Positions 1-6,263 of a stretch of 7,298 nt of DNA are shown here, in pieces; the stretch's first letter is position 1, and each line of letters begins with the position of its first letter. The position numbers and the translations under genes were made by a program. This DNA is from an uncultured bacterium (GTDB taxonomy: Bacteria > Bacillota > Clostridia > Oscillospirales > Oscillospiraceae). The notes beneath the pieces were generated by a model that was not told the DNA's origin, did no database searches, and saw only the letters and a list, made by a program, of their open reading frames with translations. The stretch lies in NCBI GenBank assembly GCA_905215425.1, contig CAJMQD010000039.1:1-7298 (forward strand), in the 5' to 3' direction.

Positions 1-91
1 ATAATTACGATGATACGCATTCCCCATAGGATCAAAGAAAGCGGCCAAACTAAAATACAGGCCGAAGAGAAAAAAGAAAGGGAAGATAGAA

Positions 92-1528
92 ATGCCGACC
101 AATCAGTATGAGAGCCCCCTGGCCTCCCGTTACGCCAGTGATGAGATGCTGTATCTCTTCTCTCCGGATAAGAAATTCTCCACCTGGCGCCGCCTGTGGG
201 TGGCTCTGGCCCGTGCGGAGATGGAACTGGGCCTGCCCGTAACGCAGGAACAGGTAGATGAGTTGGAAGCCCATATCACCGACATTGATTATGCCAAGGC
301 GGCTCAGTGGGAGAAGAAGCTGCGCCACGACGTCATGGCCCATGTACACACTTATGGAGAGCTGTGCCCTAAGGCTATGCCCATCATTCATCTGGGTGCC
401 ACCAGCTGCTATGTGGGCGACAACACCGATGTGATCCTCATGCGGGAGGGTCTGGTGCTGGTGCGGAACAAGCTGGTGCAGGTGCTGGCCAGCTTGGCGA
501 AGTTCGCTGACGAATACAAGGCCATGCCCACCTTGGGATTCACCCACTTCCAGGCCGCTCAGCTGGTCACTGTGGGTAAGCGCGCGACCCTGTGGATGAA
601 CGAGCTGCTGATGGATCTGGAGGAAGTGGAGCATCGGATCTCCACGCTGAAGCTGCTGGGCTCCAAGGGCACCACCGGCACCCAGGCATCTTTCCTGGAG
701 CTGTTTGAGGGCGACCAGGAGAAGGTTAAGCAGCTGGAAGAGAAAATCGCCAAGGAGATGGGCTTTACAGACGTTGTCCCCGTGAGCGGACAGACCTATT
801 CCCGTAAAATGGACTACAACGTACTGTCCACCTTAGCGGGGATCGCCCAATCCGCCAGCAAGTTTGCTACCGACCTGCGTCTGCTGTGCCACCTGAAGGA
901 GGTCGAGGAGCCCTTCGAGAAAAATCAGATCGGTTCCTCTGCCATGCCCTATAAGCGCAATCCCATGCGCAGCGAGCGGATCTGTTCCCTGGCCCGCTAT
1001 GTGATCGCCGATGCCAATAACCCGGCCATCACCGCCGCTACTCAGTGGTTTGAGCGGACTCTGGATGACTCCGCCAACAAGCGCATCGCAGTGCCTGAGG
1101 CCTTCCTGGCTGTGGATGCCATCCTGAATATTATGCTGAATGTATCCTCCGGCCTGATCGTCCACCCCAAGGTTATTGAGCGCCATGTGATGGAGGAGCT
1201 GCCCTTTATGGCCAGCGAGAACATCATGATGGACGCCGTAAAGCGGGGCGGCGACCGCCAGCAGCTGCACGAGCGCATCCGCGTGTTGTCCATCGAGGCC
1301 GGCAAGAACGTAAAGGACCTGGGTCTGAGCAACAATCTGATCCAGCTGATTGCCGCCGATCCTCTGTTCGGCATGACGGAAGCGGAGCTGACCGCCCATC
1401 TGGAGCCCAGCCGCTATATTGGCTGCTGCCCCCGGCAGGTAGAGGATTTCTTGGCCAACTGCATCCGTCCCGTGCTGGCACAGTATCCCGAGGCTCTGAA
1501 CGAGAAGCAGACGGAGCTGAAGGTCTGA
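92..1528 (+). CDS. purB: Adenylosuccinate lyase (PurB)
   Basis: Cytosolic enzyme of purine synthesis that removes fumarate from SAICAR (giving AICAR) and from adenylosuccinate (giving AMP). The 478-residue product carries the fumarase/aspartase superfamily signature GSSAMPYKRNP at residues 281-291, whose flexible loop holds the catalytic serine. It also has the HLGATS segment near residue 100, HVH at 84-86, and a TH pair at 151-152 that supplies the usual catalytic histidine. The length and the C-terminal half (QWFERTLDDSAN, then PKVIER and ELPFMASENI) resemble the longer animal ADSL-type enzyme rather than the roughly 430-residue Bacillus PurB. The ATG at 92 follows an AAGGGA ribosome site at 78-83 with 8 bases of spacing. 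In bases 1-91 I see a TAAAAT at 51-56 but no matching -35 box, so the promoter is unresolved. An AI-2E transporter gene starts 22 bases after the stop, with no terminator between. Confidence 0.97.
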   Translation: MPTNQYESPLASRYASDEMLYLFSPDKKFSTWRRLWVALARAEMELGLPVTQEQVDELEAHITDIDYAKAAQWEKKLRHDVMAHVHTYGELCPKAMPIIHLGATSCYVGDNTDVILMREGLVLVRNKLVQVLASLAKFADEYKAMPTLGFTHFQAAQLVTVGKRATLWMNELLMDLEEVEHRISTLKLLGSKGTTGTQASFLELFEGDQEKVKQLEEKIAKEMGFTDVVPVSGQTYSRKMDYNVLSTLAGIAQSASKFATDLRLLCHLKEVEEPFEKNQIGSSAMPYKRNPMRSERICSLARYVIADANNPAITAATQWFERTLDDSANKRIAVPEAFLAVDAILNIMLNVSSGLIVHPKVIERHVMEELPFMASENIMMDAVKRGGDRQQLHERIRVLSIEAGKNVKDLGLSNNLIQLIAADPLFGMTEAELTAHLEPSRYIGCCPRQVEDFLANCIRPVLAQYPEALNEKQTELKV

Positions 1529-1550
1529 GCCGAGAAAGGGGAGTGACCCC

Positions 1551-2843
1551 ATGAGAAAGAACGATTTTCACCCCTATATTGCGGCGGGACTGACTGCCTT
1601 TGCCGTGTTGGCCGGGGGCATCCTGCTATTTTTTGGCGTGTTTCATTGGGGAGCTGTTTTAAAGTTTTTAAATCTGCTGTCCTATACTCTGCGGCCGGTT
1701 TTTTACGGAATGGTTCTGGCCTTTCTGCTGCTGCCCATACAGCGGGGCTTTAACCGCTTATTGACGGGCTGTGTAGTCGGAAAACGGACGCCGGGAGAAC
1801 AGGAGCAGAAGCTGCTGCGTTTTCTGTCCACCATTCTTAGCCTGACCCTGGCCGCACTGATCGTCTATCTGCTGCTGTCTTTGGTTCTGCCTGAGGTATA
1901 CCGCAGCATTAAGGGACTTGTCCAGGCATGCCCAGGTTATTTTGAAAAGCTGCAGACCTTGCTGGCCGGATTTTTTGAAAACAATCCGGATATCCAGGCA
2001 TTGGTGCTGAACTATTACGACCGGGCGGAAACGTATTTTGAAAGCTGGTTCAATGCCGAGCTGCTGCCCAATTTTGAATCTCTGGGCAGTACTCTGAGTT
2101 GGCTGCGGCAGAGCATCCTGCCCAATGTGACCGGCGTGATGTCCAATGTGTCCGCAGTTTTGTTCGGCACTCTGTATCTGCTGAAGGACCTGCTGGTGGC
2201 AGTGATCGTCTCCATCTATCTGCTCATGCGCAAGGATGTCTTTGCGGCCCAGAGCAAGAAGCTGGTATACAGCATCTTTCCTCTGCGCTGGGCAGAGGGG
2301 ATCGTGGAGGAGACCCGGCGGGCCTATCACATTCTCAGCGGGTTCATTAACGGCAAGCTGCTGGACTCGCTGATCATTGGCCTGATTGCTCTGGTATGCT
2401 GCAATCTCTTCAGCTTCCCATACCCAGCCTTGGTGGCCACCATCATCGGCGTGACCAACATCATTCCCTTCTTTGGCCCCTTCATTGGCGCAATTCCCTG
2501 TGCGATGCTGATTTTCCTGGTCAGCCCCAAGCAGTGCCTGTACTTTATCATCTTTGTTTTCATCTTGCAGCAGTTTGACGGCAATATCCTGGGCCCCAAG
2601 ATTTTGGGCGATTCCACGGGACTCGCCTCCTTCTGGGTCCTATTTTCCATTTTGCTGTTTGGAGGACTGTTTGGGTTTGCGGGCATGGTGCTGGGCGTGC
2701 CGGTCTTTGCCATGATTTACAGCGCGGTATCCAGACTGGCGGCGCGCAGTTTAAAAAAGCACGGATTGCCCACGGCGACAGAGGAGTATATGACTCAGAC
2801 GTTGCCGGTGCCGCATAAAGAAACATCGAAGCCCACAGAATAA
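1551..2843 (+). CDS. AI-2E family (PerM/TqsA-like) membrane transporter
   Basis: A 430-residue polytopic membrane protein. Hydrophobic segments lie at about residues 10-65 and 90-115. A less hydrophobic, probably external stretch covers about 115-200, and a block of hydrophobic helices runs from about 200 to 400. Family hallmarks are visible: GVTNIIPFFGPFIGAIP at 300-316, and QFDGNILGPKILGD from 341, followed by a glycine-rich helix ending in GVPVFAMIY. Known relatives export autoinducer-2 (TqsA) or act as sodium/proton antiporters in halophiles; most clostridial members are uncharacterised, so the substrate here is unknown. The ATG follows an AAAGGGGAG ribosome site at 1535-1543 with 7 bases of spacing. 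It lies 22 bases after purB and is probably co-transcribed with it. That pairing need not mean shared function. The C-terminal tail of about 35 residues is hydrophilic and presumably cytoplasmic. Confidence 0.92.
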   Translation: MRKNDFHPYIAAGLTAFAVLAGGILLFFGVFHWGAVLKFLNLLSYTLRPVFYGMVLAFLLLPIQRGFNRLLTGCVVGKRTPGEQEQKLLRFLSTILSLTLAALIVYLLLSLVLPEVYRSIKGLVQACPGYFEKLQTLLAGFFENNPDIQALVLNYYDRAETYFESWFNAELLPNFESLGSTLSWLRQSILPNVTGVMSNVSAVLFGTLYLLKDLLVAVIVSIYLLMRKDVFAAQSKKLVYSIFPLRWAEGIVEETRRAYHILSGFINGKLLDSLIIGLIALVCCNLFSFPYPALVATIIGVTNIIPFFGPFIGAIPCAMLIFLVSPKQCLYFIIFVFILQQFDGNILGPKILGDSTGLASFWVLFSILLFGGLFGFAGMVLGVPVFAMIYSAVSRLAARSLKKHGLPTATEEYMTQTLPVPHKETSKPTE

Positions 2844-2873
2844 CGGCAACCATCCCTCCCTTCGGGATGAAGA

Positions 2874-2903
2874 AAGCCCCCGGACCGTACGGTCCGGGGG
2901 CTT
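2874..2903. terminator. Perfect 30-base palindrome, probable bidirectional terminator
   Basis: AAGCCCCCGGACCGT is followed directly by its exact reverse complement, centred between 2888 and 2889. It sits between two convergent genes, 30 bases after the transporter stop and 13 bases before the SulP stop, where a shared terminator is expected. The pyrimidine tract after the stem is modest on both strands (CTTCTCGTTC rightward, CTTTCTTCATC leftward), so termination is probable but not textbook. A smaller hairpin, CATCCC/GGGATG with a 7-base loop, lies immediately before it at 2851-2869. Confidence 0.8.
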
Positions 2904-2916
2904 CTCGTTCATCAGA

Positions 2917-4560
2917 TCACTCTGTCAGCTCATAGTCCAGCAGAGACAGGATGGCCTGGTCTGCACTGGGGAAGTAAGCGTTTTCTCCCACCAGTTCGGT
3001 GACGCCGGCCCGATCGAAATAGGCGCGGACCTCAGGCGCCACACCGCAGAAGGCGATGGTCTTGCCTTGGCCCAGAAGACGCTGGCACAGCTCCAGCATA
3101 GTCTGTACACCGGACACATCCATGCTAGGCATACCGCGCAAGGAGAGGATCAGGTGGTCCTCCTCGGGCATATCGGCCATGCGCCGGTTGAATTCATCCA
3201 CCGCACCGAAGAACAGAGAGCCGGTAACATAAGCCATGCCGGCAGAATCCAGTACCGGGGACTTGCCCACATCGGTGCGCAGGCGGTTGCTGTCGATGGC
3301 GGAGAACTCCACTCGAATCCGGCTGGCACGGGCCACGTACAGGATGGCGGAGTAGAGCACACCCAGCAGGATGGCCACGGTCAGGTCGAAAATCACAGTG
3401 GCCAGCATAGTGATAAGGAACTGGCTGATCGCAGACTTGAAACGGTGGCTGAAGATGTACTTGATGCCGGCCCAGTCGTTCATGCGCCAGGCTGTAACCA
3501 TCAGGACGCCGGCCAAAGCGGACAGGGGCAGGCGGGCCATAACGCCGCCCAGCAGGAACATGGAAGCCAGCATGAAAACGGAATGGAATACGCTGGTCAT
3601 CCGGGTCTGCTGGCCGGACTTGATGGCTACGCTGGTACGGGCGATGGCAGCCGTGGCGGGTACACCGCCAAAGAAGGGCAGCAGAATGTTGCCCACGCCC
3701 TGAGCGATCAGCTCCTGGTCCGCATGGAAGTCCTCGTTCTTCATGCGGGCGGCGGAAGCTCCGCACAGCAAGCTCTCGATCATACCCAGTGCGGCGATGG
3801 TGACGATGGGGGACATGAGTCCGGACAGCATATCCATGCTCAGCCCCGTCAGATGCAGACGGTCAGATAGCAGCAGGGTGCGGGGGATATCCCCAACTAC
3901 AGCCAGCTCGTCCAGATGGAGCACCGCAGCGGCAACGGCGGCCGCAATGATACCCACCAGAGAGCCGGGCACCTTGGCGCCCCATTTCTTAGGCCATACC
4001 AACATGATGACCACCACCAGCAGGCCGATGGCGACGGCCTGGAGATTGGGGTGGAAGCCCAGGCGGCCATAGGAGGCGAGCTTCTCTAAATTGGAGCCGC
4101 CCTCAGACACCGTGCCAAAGAAGTTGTCAATCTGTCCCATGGCAATAATGATGGCAATACCGGAGGTAAAGCCCATGACCACGGGCATGGGAATAAAGCC
4201 GATCAGACGGCCCAGCTTTAACAGTCCGGCAGCCAGCAGCAGAACACCGGCGGCAAAACAAGCAAAGAACACGCCCTGAAGGCCGTATTGAGCCACAATG
4301 CCGATCAGCACGGCACTCATGGCGCCGGTGGGGCCGGATACCTGATAGGAAGCACCGCCCAGCAGGGCGATCACGATGCCGGCCACAATTGCAGTGACCA
4401 GACCGGAGGCTGCGGTAGCCCCGGAGCTGACGCCGAAGGCCAGGGCAAGGGGCAGGGCTACGGCACAGACTGTCAGTCCAGCCATCATGTCTTTTAATAG
4501 TTTTTCTGTGTTATACCCGGTGAATTCTGCGCGAAGATTTCGAAAAAATGATGAAACCAT
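2917..4560 (-). CDS. SulP family anion transporter with C-terminal STAS domain
   Basis: A 547-residue SulP (SLC26-like) inner-membrane transporter. Members carry sulfate, bicarbonate or other anions, and the substrate cannot be read from this sequence. The transmembrane core spans about residues 20-430 and includes YQVSGPTGAMSAV starting at residue 72, part of the anion-binding region. The STAS domain fills about residues 450-545 and keeps the DVSG motif at 481-484, the segment phosphorylated in anti-anti-sigma relatives. I place the start at 4560 because GGGAGGAA at 4567-4574 lies 6 bases before that ATG. A promoter whose -35 reaches 4614 also makes the in-frame ATG at 4612-4614 unlikely to be transcribed. 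The gene appears monocistronic: it is convergent with the purB pair and divergent from the sigma cluster. Confidence 0.95.
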   Translation of the reverse strand: MVSSFFRNLRAEFTGYNTEKLLKDMMAGLTVCAVALPLALAFGVSSGATAASGLVTAIVAGIVIALLGGASYQVSGPTGAMSAVLIGIVAQYGLQGVFFACFAAGVLLLAAGLLKLGRLIGFIPMPVVMGFTSGIAIIIAMGQIDNFFGTVSEGGSNLEKLASYGRLGFHPNLQAVAIGLLVVVIMLVWPKKWGAKVPGSLVGIIAAAVAAAVLHLDELAVVGDIPRTLLLSDRLHLTGLSMDMLSGLMSPIVTIAALGMIESLLCGASAARMKNEDFHADQELIAQGVGNILLPFFGGVPATAAIARTSVAIKSGQQTRMTSVFHSVFMLASMFLLGGVMARLPLSALAGVLMVTAWRMNDWAGIKYIFSHRFKSAISQFLITMLATVIFDLTVAILLGVLYSAILYVARASRIRVEFSAIDSNRLRTDVGKSPVLDSAGMAYVTGSLFFGAVDEFNRRMADMPEEDHLILSLRGMPSMDVSGVQTMLELCQRLLGQGKTIAFCGVAPEVRAYFDRAGVTELVGENAYFPSADQAILSLLDYELTE

Positions 4561-4585
4561 GAAACATTCCTCCCAAACATCTTTA

Positions 4586-4614
4586 ACTATACCATCGAAG
4601 GGTAGTCCGGGCAA
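4586..4614 (-). promoter_or_regulatory. Sigma-A type promoter of the SulP gene
   Basis: Read on the minus strand, TTGCCC (4609-4614) and TATAGT (4586-4591) are separated by exactly 17 bases. A TG one base before the -10 hexamer makes it an extended -10 promoter (TGGTATAGT). The matches to consensus are 4/6 and 5/6. The predicted transcript begins only some 10-20 bases before the ribosome site, so the leader is short and leaves no room for a riboswitch. Confidence 0.7.
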
Positions 4615-4809
4615 GGCAAGAAGGGGAGAATGTAAAAAAACCGTTAAAAGGACTGAAAGAGCGACAGTTTTACAGCTCGTTTCTGTGCAGGAAAATTCTT
4701 TCCGTAAGAAATTCTTCTAACTGTGTTGGGTGCCGCCATAGAAAGAATTGACCTTGTGGATACGCAGCGGGCCGATCAAGAAGAAAATAGACAAAAGCTG
4801 TGGTATGAC

Positions 4810-4839
4810 TTGCTATCTCATACTTAAATAAGGTACAAT
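4810..4839 (+). promoter_or_regulatory. Possible sigma-A promoter facing the MITE-like element
   Basis: TTGCTA (4810-4815) and TACAAT (4834-4839) are spaced by 18 bases, matching consensus at 4/6 and 5/6. It points right, toward the repeat element and the sigma gene 300 bases away. It may have driven the sigma operon or a lost gene before the element inserted just downstream. No experimental or comparative support is visible here. Confidence 0.4.
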
Positions 4840-4852
4840 CAGAGAAATGCCG

Positions 4853-4863
4853 GATATAAGGCG
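4853..4863 (+). repeat. Left copy of 11-base direct repeat (target-site duplication)
   Basis: GATATAAGGCG, identical to the copy at 5016-5026. The pair brackets the inverted-repeat element as a target-site duplication would. The first G of the right copy coincides with the last base of the terminal repeat, so the true duplication may be 10 bases (ATATAAGGCG). Confidence 0.75.
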
Positions 4864-4888
4864 CAATGTCATTCAGTTAAGAGAAACC

Positions 4889-4937
4889 TGTCATTCCGAG
4901 GCAGTGACCGATGTCACTGCCGTGGGAATCCGTATTC
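4889..4937 (+). repeat. Hairpin repeat unit A (GTCATTGCGAG-type)
   Basis: The unit reads TGTCATTCCGAG, then a hairpin of 9 paired bases (4900-4908 with 4913-4921, loop CGAT), then GTGGGAATCCGTATTC. Its flanks match unit B on the opposite strand almost base for base, but its hairpin sequence differs. Both C and G substitutions relative to unit B's flanks (4896 and 4926) look like decay from a common form. Confidence 0.7.
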
Positions 4938-4948
4938 AAAACGTCAGA

Positions 4949-4993
4949 GAAAACGGATTGCCGCGCCAGTCTGCGGACTGGCTCGCAATGACA
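4949..4993 (-). repeat. Hairpin repeat unit B (GTCATTGCGAG-type, inverted)
   Basis: On the minus strand it reads TGTCATTGCGAG, a hairpin with 7 paired bases (4965-4971 with 4976-4982, 4-base loop), then CGGCAATCCGTTTTC. GTCATTGCGAG...GGCAATCC is a flank pair that I recall recurring in intergenic repeats of many bacteria, including gut clostridia. Here it is the mirror partner of unit A within the same element. Confidence 0.7.
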
Positions 4994-5015
4994 AAGCCCT
5001 TAACTTAATGGCATT

Positions 5016-5026
5016 GATATAAGGCG
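5016..5026 (+). repeat. Right copy of 11-base direct repeat (target-site duplication)
   Basis: GATATAAGGCG, identical to 4853-4863. See the left copy for the one-base ambiguity at its first G. Confidence 0.75.
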
Positions 5027-5079
5027 GATTCTCTCTTTTTTCACAGAGAACACAAATCAGAAAAATTTTTTAAAAAAGA

Positions 5080-5107
5080 TGCAACCACAGGACGTCATGT
5101 TCTGTCT
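5080..5107 (+). promoter_or_regulatory. Candidate ECF-type promoter for the sigma operon
   Basis: TGCAACC (5080-5086), 16 bases, then TGTCT (5103-5107). An AAC-containing -35 with a GTC-type -10 at this spacing is the layout of ECF promoters such as those of SigW, SigX and SigM. An A/T tract at 5061-5078 could act as an UP element. It sits about 40 bases before the sigma start codon, where autoregulation would be expected. Assignment rests on pattern alone. Confidence 0.5.
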
Positions 5108-5146
5108 TTTATATTAGGGACGTGATTCCGGCGGGAAGGAGGAGCC

Positions 5147-5713
5147 ATGGAGGACGAACACATTGTTGACCTGTACTGGCAGCGCAATGAGAACGCCATC
5201 CGGGAGACAGAACTGAAATACGGTCCCTACTGCATGAAGATATCCTTCAACATTTTAGGCAGTCTGCAGGAGAGCGAGGAGAACGTAAACGACACTTATC
5301 TCCACGCCTGGCAGGGGATTCCGCCCCAGCGGCCCAAGGTTTTATCCGCTTTTCTGGGTAAAATCGCGCGCAATTTGGCAATTAACCGCTATCAAGCGGA
5401 GCGGGCGGATAAGCGGGGCGGCGGCCAGTTCGCCCTGTCTTTGGACGAGCTGGACAGCAGCATACCGGACTCTATGGCCATGGATGAGCAGTTGGATGCG
5501 GCAGCCCTGTCGCAAAGCATCAATGCATTTCTGCGGACCCAGCCCAGACAGCAGCGGCAGATTTTTGTGCGCCGCTACTTCTATTGTGACAGTGTGGAGG
5601 AGATCGCAGAGCTTTTTCAAATCACACCCAGCAAGGTAAAATCCGCCCTGTTCCGCTGCCGGAACAAATTGCGGTTCTACCTGGAAAAGGAGGGATACCG
5701 CTTTGAAGCGTGA
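5147..5713 (+). CDS. ECF-type RNA polymerase sigma factor (sigma-70 family)
   Basis: A 188-residue alternative sigma factor with the two-domain ECF plan. Region 2 covers about residues 15-85, with the core-binding/-10 segment NDTYLHAW at 48-55 and the helix AFLGKIARNLAINRYQ. An acidic linker follows. Region 4 covers about 125-182 and has a helix-turn-helix at roughly 149-172 (SVEEIAELFQITPSKVKSAL) that reads the -35 element. There is no region 1 or 3. The start follows AAGGAGG at 5136-5142, with a slightly short spacing of 4 bases. The next gene overlaps its last 11 bases and encodes a one-pass membrane protein, the standard sigma/anti-sigma arrangement. Which genes it controls is unknown beyond the likelihood of its own operon. 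The specific ECF group was not assigned. Confidence 0.92.
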   Translation: MEDEHIVDLYWQRNENAIRETELKYGPYCMKISFNILGSLQESEENVNDTYLHAWQGIPPQRPKVLSAFLGKIARNLAINRYQAERADKRGGGQFALSLDELDSSIPDSMAMDEQLDAAALSQSINAFLRTQPRQQRQIFVRRYFYCDSVEEIAELFQITPSKVKSALFRCRNKLRFYLEKEGYRFEA

Positions 5714-6227
5714 CGTGACGGCCCAGGCCATCACAGGGCTGGACGATGAATGGATCGAAGAGGCCAGAACGATTAAACCGGCAAGAGGACGGGGCCTCAC
5801 CCGCGGGTTAGCGGCAGCCGCCTGTCTGGTGCTTGTGGCCTCTGGCGCTTGGGCGCTGCAGCTTGATTCAGGCACAGAGCTCCAGCTCTATGGAGAAACT
5901 GTTGAAAAGACCCCGATGCCCATTTCGGGCGGCATCGCGCCCCATGCCCTGCGAGGGATCGACGGACAGGAGCGAATAGAAATCGTCTTTTTTGCAGATG
6001 CTTCCAGCAAGACAGAGATCAGTGTCTCTGCGGGGACAATACTGCCCGCTGATGCAGCAGGGGATGAGGCAGGAAGCGACTCCTGCTCCGTTCTGGAACC
6101 CACGGAACTTCTGTGGGTCATTGAAGACGGAGATCCCGCCCAGACTTACAAATTGAAAGCCGGGAAACGGACATTCCTGCTGCGCTACGACCAAGACCTG
6201 ATGGAATGGACCCTTCAAGAAAAGTAA
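5703..6227 (+). CDS. Probable membrane anti-sigma factor
   Basis: A 174-residue one-pass membrane protein. The N-terminal cytoplasmic part has AITGLDDEWIEEA at residues 9-21, a motif I recall at the start of anti-sigma-like partners of clostridial ECF factors (I-x-x-(L/I)-D-D-x-x-(I/L)-x-E-A). Basic residues precede a single hydrophobic helix at about 35-52. The remaining 120 residues would lie outside the cell and match no domain I recognise. The start is TTG at 5703, supported by AAGGAGGG at 5687-5694 with 8 bases of spacing. The 11-base overlap with the sigma gene suggests coupled translation, which would keep the two proteins in balance. No zinc-binding HxxxCxxC of the ZAS class is present, so it is not a classic RsiW/RsrA type. 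The function rests on position and topology. Confidence 0.72.
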   Translation: MKRDVTAQAITGLDDEWIEEARTIKPARGRGLTRGLAAAACLVLVASGAWALQLDSGTELQLYGETVEKTPMPISGGIAPHALRGIDGQERIEIVFFADASSKTEISVSAGTILPADAAGDEAGSDSCSVLEPTELLWVIEDGDPAQTYKLKAGKRTFLLRYDQDLMEWTLQEK

Positions 6228-6263
6228 GAAAACAAACGATCAAACTGATAAGGAGAAATGAAC

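Larger units (their letters stand above)
4864..5016. mobile_element. 153-base MITE-like element with terminal inverted repeats
   Basis: The left end CAATGTCATTCAGTTAAG (4864-4881) matches the reverse complement of the right end (4999-5016, CAATGCCATTAAGTTAAG) at 16 of 18 positions. A perfect direct repeat of 10-11 bases flanks the element. It has no open frame of useful length, so any movement would depend on a transposase elsewhere. From memory, ends beginning CA and containing AGTTAAG or ACTTAAG, together with 10-12-base duplications, suggest the IS231 branch of the IS4 family; this is an inference. Inside lies a second inverted repeat, TGTCATTCCGAG (4889-4900) against CTCGCAATGACA (4982-4993), with one mismatch. 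It encloses two side hairpins and a central stem AATCCGT/ACGGATT (4927-4933/4953-4959). The whole element can fold as a cloverleaf-like cruciform on either strand. Confidence 0.75.
4561..5146. other. 586-base intergenic region between divergent SulP and sigma genes
   Basis: From left to right it holds the SulP ribosome site and promoter (4567-4614), then an A-rich stretch without recognisable structure (about 4615-4700). A short open stretch at 4723-4827 may be a gene remnant. A rightward promoter-like sequence follows at 4810-4839, then the MITE-like element with its direct repeats (4853-5026), a pyrimidine-rich run ending in six T at 5036-5041, an A/T tract at 5061-5078, and a candidate ECF promoter with the sigma-gene ribosome site. 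I find no RNA gene in it. Confidence 0.75.

Noticed and set aside
833..1552. Long open frame on the minus strand opposite purB
   Set aside because: It lies fully antisense to a confident enzyme gene, has low-complexity G/Q/H/L-rich content, no ribosome site and no recognisable motif. It results from codon bias of the real gene.
3067..3870. 267-codon open frame on the plus strand opposite the SulP gene
   Set aside because: Its composition is rich in G, H, Q and A with no domain pattern, and it is entirely antisense to a well-supported transporter.
4561..4614. 18-residue N-terminal extension of the SulP protein from the ATG at 4612-4614
   Set aside because: The extension overlaps the predicted promoter and ribosome site, and its residues lack family similarity. 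The ATG at 4560 has an excellent ribosome site.
4693..4716. AAGAAATTCTT and nearby AATTCTT as an operator or terminator
   Set aside because: The symmetry is short and A/T-rich, is expected by chance in this stretch, and is not placed at a gene end or a promoter.
4864..5016. tRNA or CRISPR explanation for the cloverleaf-like fold and repeated units
   Set aside because: There is no anticodon arm geometry, T-loop sequence or CCA context for a tRNA. Only two units in inverted orientation are present, without spacers, so it is not a CRISPR array.
6258..6263. Upstream ATG for the lipoprotein (two extra residues)
   Set aside because: It is only 2 bases from the ribosome site. The ATG at 6264 has normal spacing and gives a typical MKK signal peptide.
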